A stretch of 64,000 bases of DNA from Bradyrhizobium commune (GCF_015624505.1 NZ_CP061379.1:7129001-7193000); one strand, 5' to 3'. Positions 16,511 through 25,729 are shown, numbered from the stretch's first letter. The notes: generated from the sequence alone by a model not told the origin. A program made the numbers and translations.

Positions 16511-17983
16511 GTGGCGAAATCGGAATGGAGTTTCAAGAGCGCGGTCGAGTTATCGGCCGCCCTGACCGCGAAAAAAGTCTCCGCGGTCGAACTGACCCAG
16601 GACGCCATCAATCGCATTGAACGTCATGACGGCAAGATCAACGCCGTCTGCGTCCGTGATTTCGACCGCGCGCTCGGCACCGCCCGCGATGCGGATGCCG
16701 CGATCGCGCGCGGCGAGACCCAGCCGCTGCTCGGCGTTCCCGTGACGATCAAGGAATCCTTCAACATTGCGGGCCTGCCGACGACGTGGGGCTTTGTGCC
16801 GCAGAAGGACTTCAAGCCGGCGGAGGATGCGGTGGCCGTGAGCCGCATCAAGCAGGCCGGTGGCGTTATCCTCGGCAAGACCAACGTGCCGGTCGGGCTC
16901 GGCGATTGGCAGAGCTACAACGAGATCTACGGCGTCACCAATAATCCCTACGACCTCGGGCGTACGCCGGGCGGCTCGTCGGGCGGCTCCTCGGCGGCCC
17001 TCGCTACCGGCTATGGCCCGCTGTCGATCGGCTCCGACATCGGCGGCTCGCTGCGCGTGCCGGCATTTCATTGCGGCATTTTTGCCCACAAGCCGACGAT
17101 CAATCTCTGCGCGGCGCGCGGGGAGACACCGCCGCCATTTCCGGCCATGCCGCGCGAAGGCGACCTCGCCGTCATCGGCCCGATGGCGCGCACGGCTGCC
17201 GATCTCACGCTGTTGCTCGACGTCATGGCCGGGCCCGATCCGTTGGACGCCGGCGTCGCCTACAGGCTCGAACTGCCGACCGCGCGCCATCAGGCGCTGC
17301 GAGATTTTCGCGTGCTGGTGATCGACAGCCATCCGCTGCTGCCGACTGATAACGACGTTCGCGGCGCCATCGAAAAGCTTGCAGCCGATCTGTCGAAGGC
17401 CGGCGTGAGCGTCGCGCGCGAGAGCGCGCTGCTGCCGGATTTGGCCCGGACGTCGCGGCTCTATGTGCGCATGCTCTTGGCGTTCCTCGGCGCGTTCTCC
17501 CCGCCCGAAGAGTTCGCAGGTGCGCAGGCCCGCGCGGGCCAGCTCTCGCCCGACGACCTGAGCTTGGGCGCCGAACAATTGCGCGGCATCACCGCCAGCC
17601 ATCGCGCCTGGGTGCTCGATGCCGGCGCCCGTGCCGCCTTGCGCGCGCAGTGGCGCGAGCTGTTTCGGACGTTCGATGCGGTGATCTGCCCGATCATGCC
17701 GACGCCAGCCTTTCCCCACGATCATTTGCCGGATCAGGACGCGCGGCGCATCAGCATCGACGGCAACGACTATCCCTATTCCGACCAGCTCGCCTGGCCG
17801 GGCGCCGCCACCCTGCCAGGCCTGCCGGCGACAGCCATTCCGCTCGGGCTGTCGAACAGCGGCCTGCCGCTCGGCGTGCAGATCGTCGGCCCATACCTGG
17901 AGGATCGCACGCCGCTCAGGCTCGCCGAGCTGATCGAACGCGAATTCGGCGGGTTTGTGCCGCCGAAGATGTTTGACGATTAG
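16511..17983 (+). CDS. Amidase (amidase signature family)
   Basis: This is a 490-residue amidase-signature hydrolase with the Ser-cisSer-Lys triad. The catalytic Lys is in GVPVTIKESFN near residue 80, and the Gly/Ser-rich signature GGSSGGSSAALATGYGP carries the cis-Ser, with the nucleophile in SDIGGSLRVPA. Such enzymes hydrolyse linear amides to acid and ammonia. GTG start at 16511. It stands alone, after the b561 gene and before a convergent alcohol dehydrogenase. It differs from the second amidase at 38352, which belongs to a transporter operon. The substrate is unknown. Confidence 0.9.
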   Translation: MAKSEWSFKSAVELSAALTAKKVSAVELTQDAINRIERHDGKINAVCVRDFDRALGTARDADAAIARGETQPLLGVPVTIKESFNIAGLPTTWGFVPQKDFKPAEDAVAVSRIKQAGGVILGKTNVPVGLGDWQSYNEIYGVTNNPYDLGRTPGGSSGGSSAALATGYGPLSIGSDIGGSLRVPAFHCGIFAHKPTINLCAARGETPPPFPAMPREGDLAVIGPMARTAADLTLLLDVMAGPDPLDAGVAYRLELPTARHQALRDFRVLVIDSHPLLPTDNDVRGAIEKLAADLSKAGVSVARESALLPDLARTSRLYVRMLLAFLGAFSPPEEFAGAQARAGQLSPDDLSLGAEQLRGITASHRAWVLDAGARAALRAQWRELFRTFDAVICPIMPTPAFPHDHLPDQDARRISIDGNDYPYSDQLAWPGAATLPGLPATAIPLGLSNSGLPLGVQIVGPYLEDRTPLRLAELIEREFGGFVPPKMFDD

Positions 17984-18012
17984 TCTCGCCTCGTCATTGC
18001 ACGGGAGGTCCT

Positions 18013-18091
18013 GTAGCCAGGATGGAGCGAAATCCGGGACAGCGTATCAGCGACAAAGATCCCGGATTGCGCTTCGCTCCATCCGGGCTAC
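18013..18091. repeat. Dispersed palindromic repeat, family E
   Basis: Inverted arms GTAGCCAGGATGGAGCGAA and CGCTCCATCCGGGCTAC with inner TCCGGGA/TCCCGGA. It lies between the convergent amidase and alcohol dehydrogenase genes, where it may also end transcription from both sides. Confidence 0.8.
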
Positions 18092-18106
18092 GAAGAACGC
18101 CCTTGC

Positions 18107-19195
18107 TCAACTGTCAAACACGATCACGCTGCGCAGCGTCTTGCCGGCCTTCATGTTGGCAAAACCTTCGTTGATCTCGGACAGCTTCAGCTTGGCCGAG
18201 ATCCAGTCCTCCAGGTGCAGCCGTCCGCGCAGGTAGAAATCGACCAGCCGCGGCATGTCGACGCGAAAATGGTTGGAGCCCATCGACGAGCCCTGGATCC
18301 GGCGCTCGCGCAAAAAGTCAAAACCGTGCAGCTCGATCTTCTGGCCGAACGGGATCATGCCGACGATGGTGGCGGTGCCGCCCGAGGTGAGCATGGCAAA
18401 GGCCTGTTCGGCGGTTTCCTTGCGGCCGAGCACCTCGAAGGAATGCTGCACACCGCCATTGGTGAGGTCGCGCACCTGCTTCACCACGTCGCCGTCGGCG
18501 GGGTTGATGATGTCGGTTGCGCCGAGCTTGGTCGCAAGCTGGAGCTTGGCCGGATTGGTGTCGATGGCGATGATGCGGCCGGCACCGGCGATCTGCGCAC
18601 CGTTGATCGCGGCCATGCCGACGCCGCCGCAGCCGATCACCGCCACGGTCTCACCCGCCGTCACCTTTGCCGTATTCACCACCGCGCCGTAGCCGGTGAT
18701 GACGCCGCAGCCGATCAGCGCGGCGAGATCGAGCGGCATCTCCTTGCGGATTTTGACGATGGCGTTCTCGTGCACCAGCATCTGCTCGGCAAAGGACGAA
18801 AGATTGAGGAACTGGTTCAGCTTCTCCGGCCTGTTCCACTGCATCCGGTTGGAGGCACCCGGCAGCATCTTCACCGTGGTGTCGGTGCACAGCACGGTGC
18901 GGCCGGTGGTGCAATTGTCGCAGGTGCCGCAGAACACCGAGAGGCAGGTGACGACGTGATCGCCCGGCTTCACGTAAGTCACGTCGGAGCCAACCTGCTC
19001 GACGATGCCCGCTGATTCATGGCCAAGCACCGCAGGCAGCGGGTGCGGATAGAGGCCTTCCATGAAATGCAGGTCGGAGTGGCAGAGGCCGGCAACCGCA
19101 GTGCGGATCAGGACTTCACGCGGGCCGGGCTTCGGCAGGCTGACATCCTCGATGACCAGCGGCTTGTTGACTTCATAGAGGACGGCGGCCTTCAT
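18107..19195 (-). CDS. Zn-dependent alcohol dehydrogenase (class III-like MDR)
   Basis: This is a 362-residue medium-chain dehydrogenase. The catalytic Zn site is seen as GLCHSDLHF and GHESAGIVEQVG. The structural Zn loop has four Cys (CGTCDNCTTGRTVLC), and the NAD site is VIGCGGVGMAAINGAQIAGA. It oxidises alcohols or reduces aldehydes with NAD(P). The start at 19195 is the only good ATG. It ends close to family E and is followed upstream on the same strand, after 45 bases, by the acyl-CoA dehydrogenase stop, so the two may be one transcript (acyl-CoA dehydrogenase first). Confidence 0.9.
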   Translation of the reverse strand: MKAAVLYEVNKPLVIEDVSLPKPGPREVLIRTAVAGLCHSDLHFMEGLYPHPLPAVLGHESAGIVEQVGSDVTYVKPGDHVVTCLSVFCGTCDNCTTGRTVLCTDTTVKMLPGASNRMQWNRPEKLNQFLNLSSFAEQMLVHENAIVKIRKEMPLDLAALIGCGVITGYGAVVNTAKVTAGETVAVIGCGGVGMAAINGAQIAGAGRIIAIDTNPAKLQLATKLGATDIINPADGDVVKQVRDLTNGGVQHSFEVLGRKETAEQAFAMLTSGGTATIVGMIPFGQKIELHGFDFLRERRIQGSSMGSNHFRVDMPRLVDFYLRGRLHLEDWISAKLKLSEINEGFANMKAGKTLRSVIVFDS

Positions 19196-19240
19196 CGAGC
19201 TCTCCCTGTCGCTTTTCTTGGTTTGAGCGTGGCGTGCAGC

Positions 19241-21025
19241 CTACGCTGCCAGAACCAGTTCGCCAACCTCGCTCATGGCGGCATCGCGATCACCGAGCAG
19301 AAGTGCTGCGATCTTCGCCTGCGCGACATTTTCCGTCAGCCGGAACGGATCGTTCGGCGACACACGGTGATCGATCACCAGCCGCGACAGCAGCAGCCTT
19401 CGCGCATCGCCGCGCATGGCGTGGATGCGATGCGCCTCCCAGGCGAGCGCGACCGCGCTTGCGACGTGATAAAGCAGGCTGGTGGCGCGGCGTGCATCGG
19501 CCTCGTTCTCGGACTTGCCGGCAACTTCGCGCGCGAAACCGACGGCGCGATCGGTGAGACCGCGCAAGCGGTCGCGCCAGGCCTGCGGCACCGACGCGCT
19601 GTCGTCGAGCCGCGCATGCAGATCGGCCGCGAGCGCGGATTCGGCACCATGGCGGCCGACGGCGCGCCGCAGCGCATCGATCGCGACGATGTTGCCGGTG
19701 CCTTCCCAGACCGAGCCGAGATGCGCGTCGCGCAGCAGGCGCGGCGTGGCGAATTCCTCGATATAGCCGATGCCGCCGCGCATCTCGAGCGCATCGCCGC
19801 AGACTTTTCGTGCATCGCGCGTGGCGCGGAATTTCAGCGTTGGAGTGAGGATGCGCAGCAGCGCAGCCGCATCCTGGCTGCCGGCCTCGGCGCGGTCGAG
19901 CGCGTCCGCCGTGAGAAAACTCATCGACAGCGCCTGCTCGACCGGCAGCATAATCTTCAGCATCTGTCGGCGACCGAGCGGCAGGTCGATGATGCGGTTG
20001 CCGAACACCACGCGGTTCTTCGCCACCGTCATGGCGTCATGATAGGCGCGGCGCATCAGCGCGGTGGATTTGACGCCGTTGGAAAGGCGCGATGAATTCA
20101 CCATCTCGGCCATCTGCACAAAGCCGCGGTCGAGCTTGCCGACGGCATACGCAATCGCGCCCTCGAGCTTGATCTCGCCCGAGGCCATCGAGCGCGTGCC
20201 GAGCTTGTCCTTGAGGCGCACGATCCGGTAGTGGTTCTGTGATCCGTCGTCGAGAAAGCGCGGCATCAGGAACAGGCCGACGCCGCGCGTGCCGGGGCCG
20301 GCCCCTTCCGGCCGCGCCAGCAACATCACGACTTTCGCATCCGCATTCGAGCAGAACCATTTTTCGCCGGTGAGACGCCAATGGTCGCCCTCCTGCACGG
20401 CGCGCGTGGTCAGCGTGCCGACGTCGGAGCCGCCTTCTTTTTCGGTCATGAACTGGCCGCCCTGCGTCAGCTTGTTCATGTCGGTCGAGGTCAGGCCGTC
20501 GAGATATTTGGCCTTCAACGCCTCGCTGCCGAAATTCGCAAGCAGCCTGGCGCAACCGTCGGTGACGTTGATGGGGCAGCCCATGCCGAATTCGGTCTGG
20601 TTGAACAGGAAGGTGAAGGCGTGTTTTGCCACCACCGGATATTTGTCCGGCCAGCCCATGATGCCCTTGCGGATCGAGAGCGCGTGAATGCCGAACTCGC
20701 CGAATGCGGCGTTCTCCAATTCGCGATAGGCCGGATGATACTCGATCCACTGCACGTCGCGGCCGAACTTGTCGCGCTGGTGCAACACCGGAATGTGCCG
20801 GTCGGCAAGACGCGCGCACTCGTCGAGATGGCCGCCGGCGAGTTCGCCGAGCCGGTCGAGATGCGGCTCGATGTGGCGGAACAGCGTGTCCGGCAGGTGG
20901 ATGCGGAGCAGATCGGTCAATGCCGGATCGGCGCGATAGAAGTTCATGCCGGTGGTATCGGGCGCCAGCAGGCCGGATTGCTCGGCCGCGACGTGTTTCG
21001 ACTGCCCTGTGACCGGCTTGTGCAT
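19241..21025 (-). CDS. AidB-like acyl-CoA dehydrogenase
   Basis: This is a 594-residue FAD-dependent acyl-CoA dehydrogenase family protein, longer than the usual 380 residues, as in the AidB/large ACAD group. Visible features are the FAD/substrate segment QFMTEKEGGSDVGTL, the KWFCSNADA segment, DKLGTRSMASGEI, and the C-terminal GGIGYIEEFATPRLLRDA, where the Glu may be the catalytic base. AidB itself binds DNA and is tied to alkylation stress; whether this protein has that role or fatty-acid oxidation is undecided. It is read toward the alcohol dehydrogenase and diverges from the SDR gene at 21260. Confidence 0.87.
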   Translation of the reverse strand: MHKPVTGQSKHVAAEQSGLLAPDTTGMNFYRADPALTDLLRIHLPDTLFRHIEPHLDRLGELAGGHLDECARLADRHIPVLHQRDKFGRDVQWIEYHPAYRELENAAFGEFGIHALSIRKGIMGWPDKYPVVAKHAFTFLFNQTEFGMGCPINVTDGCARLLANFGSEALKAKYLDGLTSTDMNKLTQGGQFMTEKEGGSDVGTLTTRAVQEGDHWRLTGEKWFCSNADAKVVMLLARPEGAGPGTRGVGLFLMPRFLDDGSQNHYRIVRLKDKLGTRSMASGEIKLEGAIAYAVGKLDRGFVQMAEMVNSSRLSNGVKSTALMRRAYHDAMTVAKNRVVFGNRIIDLPLGRRQMLKIMLPVEQALSMSFLTADALDRAEAGSQDAAALLRILTPTLKFRATRDARKVCGDALEMRGGIGYIEEFATPRLLRDAHLGSVWEGTGNIVAIDALRRAVGRHGAESALAADLHARLDDSASVPQAWRDRLRGLTDRAVGFAREVAGKSENEADARRATSLLYHVASAVALAWEAHRIHAMRGDARRLLLSRLVIDHRVSPNDPFRLTENVAQAKIAALLLGDRDAAMSEVGELVLAA

Positions 21026-21259
21026 GATCGTCCTCTTCGCTCCCGTCCGGTGGCAATTCTTAATGCTTGCCGCTTTGGATGATGTCGATCATGCTCCCAT
21101 CGCGGAGACGGATAAAGCCGCAAATTGTCAGGGAGGCGTGATCGCCGTGACGGGGCAATTCGCTCTGCGGAATTGTGATCGAGCTCCCCTGCGCGCGCGC
21201 TGGCTGTTCTCCCGCGCGATACATAGATCAGCGGCTCCTTGTCCCCGAGAGATCGCACC

Positions 21260-21961
21260 ATGGAACATCCAAAGTACAAGATCGCGCTGATCGTCGGCGC
21301 CGGCGAAGGCCTGAGCGCCTCGCTGGCGCGGCTGTTGTCCGCCCAGGGCATCCGCGTCGCGCTTGCCGCGCGAAAGATCGAGAAGCTGGGCGCGCTGTGC
21401 AGCGAGACCGGCGCCAAGGCTTATGCCTGCAATGCCACGGACCCGGAAGAGGTCGAACGGCTGTTCGGCCTGGTCGAGCGCGAGATCGGAACACCCGACC
21501 TCGTCGTCTACAACGCCTCCGGCCGCTCGCGCGGACCGTTCGTCGAGCTGGTCCCGGCCGAGGTGGCGCAGGCGATCGCGGTCAGCGCTTACGGCGGTTT
21601 CCTGGTGGCACAGCAGGCCGCAAAGCGCATGCTGCCGAACAAGCACGGCGCAATCCTGTTCACGGGCGCCTCGGCCAGCGTCAAGGGCTATGCCCAGTCC
21701 GCGCCGTTTGCGATGGGGAAGTTTGCGCTGCGCGGCCTCGCCCAGAGCATGGCGCGCGAATTGTCGCCGCAGGGCATCCATGTCGCGCATTTCGTCATCG
21801 ACGGCGGCATCCGCAGCGCAGCGCGCACGGAAGCAGCCGACAAGCCGGATTCGATGCTCGACCCCGATGCGATCGCGGAAAGCTATTGGAACGTGTTGCA
21901 GCAGCCGCGCAGCGCCTGGAGCTGGGAGCTGGAGCTGCGACCGTGGGTGGAGAAGTTTTGA
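21260..21961 (+). CDS. Atypical SDR with Phe in place of catalytic Tyr
   Basis: This is a 233-residue short-chain dehydrogenase/reductase fold protein. The Gly-rich motif is GAGEGLSASLAR, incomplete relative to TGxxxGIG. The active-site helix reads PFAMGKFAL, so the catalytic Tyr is replaced by Phe while the Lys four residues later is kept. A classical-SDR subgroup with exactly this change is known, so it is a lineage feature rather than a sequence error. The ATG at 21260 has GAGAG upstream; a TTG at 21239 would add seven residues. It is followed by a palindrome and then the enoyl-CoA hydratase gene, and may share its promoter region with the AidB-like gene. Confidence 0.84.
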   Translation: MEHPKYKIALIVGAGEGLSASLARLLSAQGIRVALAARKIEKLGALCSETGAKAYACNATDPEEVERLFGLVEREIGTPDLVVYNASGRSRGPFVELVPAEVAQAIAVSAYGGFLVAQQAAKRMLPNKHGAILFTGASASVKGYAQSAPFAMGKFALRGLAQSMARELSPQGIHVAHFVIDGGIRSAARTEAADKPDSMLDPDAIAESYWNVLQQPRSAWSWELELRPWVEKF

Positions 21962-21980
21962 GGCGAGACGGCCAATGATC

Positions 21981-22067
21981 GTCCTTGCGAGGAGCACTTG
22001 CGACGAAGCAATCCAGGCTGTCTCTGCGGATGCATTTCTGGATTGCTTCGCTTCGCTCGCAATGACG
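21981..22067. repeat. Dispersed palindromic repeat, family A
   Basis: The arms GAAGCAATCCAG and CTGGATTGCTTCGCTTCGCTCGCAATGAC are the same as in the copy at 3541-3618, with a divergent left end. It lies between the SDR and the enoyl-CoA hydratase. Confidence 0.78.
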
Positions 22068-22084
22068 AAAGAAAGGGAGGAACA

Positions 22085-22915
22085 ATGACCACCGAACTCA
22101 CCATCGATACCGGCACCAACGAGCTCCTCTGCGTCATCCGCGACCGCGTCGCGGTGATCACGCTGAACCGACCCGAGGCACGCAATTCGCTGTCGGATAC
22201 GCTGACGCCGGCGCTGCGCACGATGATCCGGACCTGCGGCGAGAGCCCCGACGTCGGTGCGCTGCTGATCACCGGCGCGGGCGAGGCGTTCTGCGCCGGC
22301 GGCAACGTCAAGGGCATGGGTGCGCATCGCGACCCGAAGAAGTTAGAGATGTCCTTCGACGACAAGGTCGCCGACCTCCAGGATCGGCAGCGGCGGCTCA
22401 CCGGTGCGCTGGTGGCGGTGCGCAAGCCGACCATCGCAGCGCTGCCGGGCGCCGCGGCCGGCGCCGGGCTCGCCATCGCCATGGCCTGCGACATCCGCAT
22501 CGCCGCGCAGTCGGCCTTCGTCACCACCGGCTATGCGCGTGTCGCACTCTCCGGCGATTACGGCATCGCCTGGCTGCTGACGCGGCTGGTCGGCACATCG
22601 CGGGCGCGCGAATTGATGTTCACGGGCGAGCGGGTCGACGCCGCGCGCGCCGAAGCGATCGGCCTCGTCAACCGCGTCGTGGCCGATGATAAATTGCAGG
22701 CTGAAGCCTTTGCCCTCGCCAAGTCACTCGCCGAAGGTCCGCGCCTTGCGCTGCGCTACATGAAGGACAATCTCGACGAAGCCCTGCAATTTGATTTTGA
22801 GACCGCCCGCGACCACGAAGCCGAACGGCTGATCCGCCTGACCACGACCGCCGATCACAAGGAGGCCGTGCAGGCCTTTATCGAGAAGCGCAAGGCGGTA
22901 TTCATGGGGAAGTAG
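22085..22915 (+). CDS. Enoyl-CoA hydratase/isomerase family protein
   Basis: This is a 276-residue crotonase-fold enzyme. The substrate-binding start ITLNRPEARNSLS and the oxyanion-hole segment ITGAGEAFCAGGNVKGMG are clear, and IAALPGAAAGAGLAIAMACDIRIA is the second conserved oxyanion helix. One of the usual catalytic Glu positions lies in GYARVALSGDYGIAWLL, where Ser-Gly-Asp replaces the common Glu, so the exact reaction (hydratase, isomerase or hydrolase) is open. The ATG at 22085 has a strong GGGAGGAA ribosome site; the frame extends upstream into the palindrome and that extension is rejected. Its end overlaps the convergent LysR gene by 14 bases. Confidence 0.9.
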   Translation: MTTELTIDTGTNELLCVIRDRVAVITLNRPEARNSLSDTLTPALRTMIRTCGESPDVGALLITGAGEAFCAGGNVKGMGAHRDPKKLEMSFDDKVADLQDRQRRLTGALVAVRKPTIAALPGAAAGAGLAIAMACDIRIAAQSAFVTTGYARVALSGDYGIAWLLTRLVGTSRARELMFTGERVDAARAEAIGLVNRVVADDKLQAEAFALAKSLAEGPRLALRYMKDNLDEALQFDFETARDHEAERLIRLTTTADHKEAVQAFIEKRKAVFMGK

Positions 22916-23795
22916 GCGCCCGCGCAAAATCCACGAACGCTCGCAAGGCCGCCGGCAGTTGCCGGCGACTTGGGTAGTAGAGGAAGAAGCCGGGATAGGC
23001 CGGACACCAGTCGGCGAGCACTCTGGTTAGCTTCCGCTTGGCGAGCAGCGCTTCCACCTGCTGTTCGAACACATAGGCAAGCCCAGCTCCGTCGAGGGCC
23101 GCATCGACCATCAGATCCTGGTCGTTCATCGTCAGCGCCCCGGTGACGTCGATCTCGACCTCGATGCCGCCGCGCTCAAACTCCCAGTGATAGAGCGCAC
23201 CTGATGTAAAGCGGTAGCGGATGCAGGGCAGGCCCTTCAAATCGTGCGGGGTGTTCGGCACCTTGTACGCCTTGAAGAAGGCGGGTGAAGCGACGACCGC
23301 AAAACGGTGCCGCGGGCCGATCGGCACGGCGATCATGTCGGCGGCGATGGTCTCGCCAAAGCGCACGCCAGCATCGAAGCCGGCGGCAACCATGTCGATC
23401 AGGGCATCGTTGATCACGAGCTCGACGCTGACGTCGGGATACGCCCTCAGGAAGCGCGTCACGATCGGCAGCAGCACGAGCTGGGCCGACTGGCGCGCGG
23501 CGGTGAAGCGCAGCGTGCCGGCGGGCTTGCCGCGGAAATTGTTGAGGTCCTCGAGCGCATCGTCGATGTCGCGGAAGGCCGGCGTGATACGGGCAAACAG
23601 GCGTTCGCCGGCCTCGGTCAGCGCCACGCTGCGGGTGGTGCGGTTGACGAGCCGTAAACCCAGCCGCTCCTCGACATTGCGCAGGGCATGGGAGAGCGCC
23701 GATGGCGTGACCCCGAGTTCGGTCGCCGCCGCGCGAAAGCTGCGGTGGCGGGCGATCGCAAGGAAGGTCGCGAGGTCGGACGGATCGATCCGCAT
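22902..23795 (-). CDS. LysR-family transcriptional regulator
   Basis: This is a 297-residue LysR-type regulator. The winged helix-turn-helix occupies residues 4-62 (ATFLAIARHRSFRAAATELG, then TPSALSHALRNVEERLG), followed by the effector-binding domain. It is divergent from the SDR gene at 23920 with a 124-bp gap holding an ATAGC-N11-GCTAT palindrome, the standard arrangement of a LysR regulator and its target. Its 3' end overlaps the convergent enoyl-CoA hydratase by 14 bases. Confidence 0.92.
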   Translation of the reverse strand: MRIDPSDLATFLAIARHRSFRAAATELGVTPSALSHALRNVEERLGLRLVNRTTRSVALTEAGERLFARITPAFRDIDDALEDLNNFRGKPAGTLRFTAARQSAQLVLLPIVTRFLRAYPDVSVELVINDALIDMVAAGFDAGVRFGETIAADMIAVPIGPRHRFAVVASPAFFKAYKVPNTPHDLKGLPCIRYRFTSGALYHWEFERGGIEVEIDVTGALTMNDQDLMVDAALDGAGLAYVFEQQVEALLAKRKLTRVLADWCPAYPGFFLYYPSRRQLPAALRAFVDFARAPTSP

Positions 23796-23827
23796 TGATG
23801 AATTTTTCTCAATAGATCTTGGAATAT

Positions 23828-23848
23828 ATAGCGGATTATCTCAGCTAT
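23828..23848. promoter_or_regulatory. Candidate LysR operator
   Basis: ATAGC-N11-GCTAT is a perfect inverted repeat 33 bases upstream of the LysR ATG, in an AT-rich stretch. Its spacing fits a LysR half-site pair. It would serve both the regulator and the divergent SDR. Confidence 0.5.
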
Positions 23849-23919
23849 GGCGAGCCGCTACACCTTGCCCATCGGCTCCGGCACATCGGCCGGGCTTCGA
23901 CAAAGGAAAGGGCAACATC

Positions 23920-24747
23920 ATGCGTGTCTGGTTCATCACAGGAGCATCCCGCGGATTTGGCGCCTTGATCGCCGAGGCAGCGCTGAAGGCCGGCGACGCC
24001 GTCGTCGCGACCGCGCGCGACCCGTCGACCGTCACTGCGCGTCTCGGCAGCCACGAGCGGCTGCTGGCGACCCGGCTCGATGTCACCAGCGAGACTGAGG
24101 CGCACGAGGCCGCGGGCCAGGCGGTCAAGAAATTCGGACGCATCGACATCCTCGTCAACAATGCCGGCTATGGCCTGTTGGGCGCGATCGAGGAAGCCGG
24201 CGGCGCGGAGACGCAAAGGCTGTTCGGCACGAACGTGTTCGGCCTGCTCGGCGTCACCCGCGCGGTGCTGCCGCATATGCGCCGCCAGCGGTCGGGCCAC
24301 GTCATCAACATCTCGTCGGTCGGCGGTTACACCGGCTATCCCGGCTGGGGCGTCTATGGCGCGACCAAGTTCGCGGTCGAAGGCATCAGCGAGGCGCTGG
24401 CCGGCGAAGTGGCGCCGCTGGGCATCAAGGTGACCGTGGTCGAGCCGGGCTTCTTCCGCACCGACTTCCTCGACGAGACCTCGCTGTCGCGCACGGCGCA
24501 ACAGATCGACGACTATCACGAGAGCGTCGGCAAGACCCGCGCGCTTGCGGCCGAATTCAATCACGGCCAGCGCGGCGATCCGCGCAAGCTGGCACAGGCC
24601 TTCCTGAAGCTGGTTGACGCCAAGACCCCGCCGCTGCGGCTGCCGCTCGGCAGCGACACGGTGGAGCGGATCGAAACGAAGAACGCCTTCGTGGCGAAAG
24701 AGCTGGCGGAGTGGCGCACGGTCGCGACCTCGACCGACCACGATTGA
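23920..24747 (+). CDS. Classical SDR oxidoreductase
   Basis: This is a 275-residue classical short-chain dehydrogenase/reductase. TGASRGFG is at residues 7-14, NNAGYG follows, NISSVGG carries the catalytic Ser and YGATKFAVEG the Tyr-x3-Lys pair, so unlike the two other SDR genes at 6175 and 21260 its active site is complete. The ATG at 23920 has AAAGGAAAGGG upstream; the long in-frame extension back to 23221 runs antisense through the LysR gene and is not credible. It is probably controlled by the divergent LysR protein. The substrate is unknown. Confidence 0.9.
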   Translation: MRVWFITGASRGFGALIAEAALKAGDAVVATARDPSTVTARLGSHERLLATRLDVTSETEAHEAAGQAVKKFGRIDILVNNAGYGLLGAIEEAGGAETQRLFGTNVFGLLGVTRAVLPHMRRQRSGHVINISSVGGYTGYPGWGVYGATKFAVEGISEALAGEVAPLGIKVTVVEPGFFRTDFLDETSLSRTAQQIDDYHESVGKTRALAAEFNHGQRGDPRKLAQAFLKLVDAKTPPLRLPLGSDTVERIETKNAFVAKELAEWRTVATSTDHD

Positions 24748-24805
24748 TGCGTGAAGGCAAAAAAATGCCCGACTCCGGATTGCCAGAGCCGGGCCTCGAG
24801 TGGTG

Positions 24806-25429
24806 TCAGGCCGTGGCTGAGGGGCTTACGACCCGACGGGAAAGGGCAGCGAGGCGCCAGCTCGCGCAAGGAATGTCTTTTGGCGCAACGTTGATCTCCT
24901 TGTCGAAGCGCACCAGCTTCCAGTCGTCCGGATTGTTGACGAAGGCGAAACCGGATTTGCGCGCGAGCGAGATCATGGTCTGGTTGGAGCGCAGCGTGTC
25001 GCCGAAGATGTGCTCGGCACCGAGCGCGGCGGCGCGGCATTCGAGATTCCTGAGCAGCGCCGTGCCGATGCCGTGGCCCTGCCAGCGGTCGTCGATCGAG
25101 AGGCCGAACTCCAGCGTCGCATTCTCCTCGTGGAAGGCATAGCGCGCCTCCGCGACGATGGTTTCGAAACCGTCGACCATCATGGTCGCGACGACGGTAA
25201 AGCGCTCGCGTGCGCCGACATCGAGGAATTCGTTCAGCAGGCCCTTCGGCAGTTCGCTGACCGCACCGAAGAAACGGTTGTAGCGGGAGCGGGTCGAGAG
25301 TGAGCGGAAATAATGCTGGAGCTCGTCGGTGTCGCGCGGCTCGACGAAGCGGACGTTCAGCGCCTCACCCTGACGGGTGCGCAGCGTATCCGAATATTGC
25401 TTCAAATCTTCCAGGCGATAGGTGCTCAT
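24806..25429 (-). CDS. GNAT family N-acetyltransferase
   Basis: This is a 207-residue acetyl-CoA-dependent acyltransferase of the GNAT fold. The acetyl-CoA-binding motif A is DDRWQGHGIGTALLRNLE (R/Q-x-x-G-x-G/A form), preceded by the beta-strand ATLEFGLSI and followed by LARKSGFAF. The ATG at 25429 (MSTYRLEDLKQY) is chosen over a longer frame from 25525 because the extension is Pro/Arg-rich and has no good ribosome site. The target of acetylation is unknown. It lies on the same strand as the DUF1127 gene, 96 bases downstream of it. Confidence 0.87.
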   Translation of the reverse strand: MSTYRLEDLKQYSDTLRTRQGEALNVRFVEPRDTDELQHYFRSLSTRSRYNRFFGAVSELPKGLLNEFLDVGARERFTVVATMMVDGFETIVAEARYAFHEENATLEFGLSIDDRWQGHGIGTALLRNLECRAAALGAEHIFGDTLRSNQTMISLARKSGFAFVNNPDDWKLVRFDKEINVAPKDIPCASWRLAALSRRVVSPSATA

Positions 25430-25525
25430 GACACGAGCCTTCAGGAACGGGCCTTGGGAAACCAGCCGTGCAGAAAGGGGACCGCCGGCGCCCCTGTGAT
25501 CAGGCGGCGCCGGCCTGGCGGCCAA

Positions 25526-25729
25526 TCAGGCCCGCCAGAAGGGTTTCTCAGCCTCAACGGCGATATCGCTCCAGGACAGGCCGACGTCGTGGAGGTCGCG
25601 CGCGGTCCAGTTGGACAGTTCGCGGCGGGTCCGGTAGCGCTCCTGCCAGACGTGGAGCGTCTCGCCGATCTGGTAGACCAGGCTGGGCGCATGATGATTT
25701 GTCATTGAATTCTGGGTCAAAGTAGACAT
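25526..25729 (-). CDS. DUF1127 (YjiS-like) small protein
   Basis: This is a 67-residue protein ending in the DUF1127 motif: WQERYRTRRELSNWTARDLHDVGLSWSDI. In alphaproteobacteria such small Arg-rich proteins affect RNA turnover, phosphate or stress responses. It is divergent from the GcvA-like LysR gene over a 110-bp gap, making it a likely target of that regulator. The GNAT gene follows on the same strand. Confidence 0.88.
   Translation of the reverse strand: MSTLTQNSMTNHHAPSLVYQIGETLHVWQERYRTRRELSNWTARDLHDVGLSWSDIAVEAEKPFWRA

Noticed and set aside
23221..23919. N-terminal extension of the SDR at 23920
   Set aside because: It would run antisense through most of the LysR gene; the ATG at 23920 has a good ribosome site and starts right before the TGASRGFG motif.
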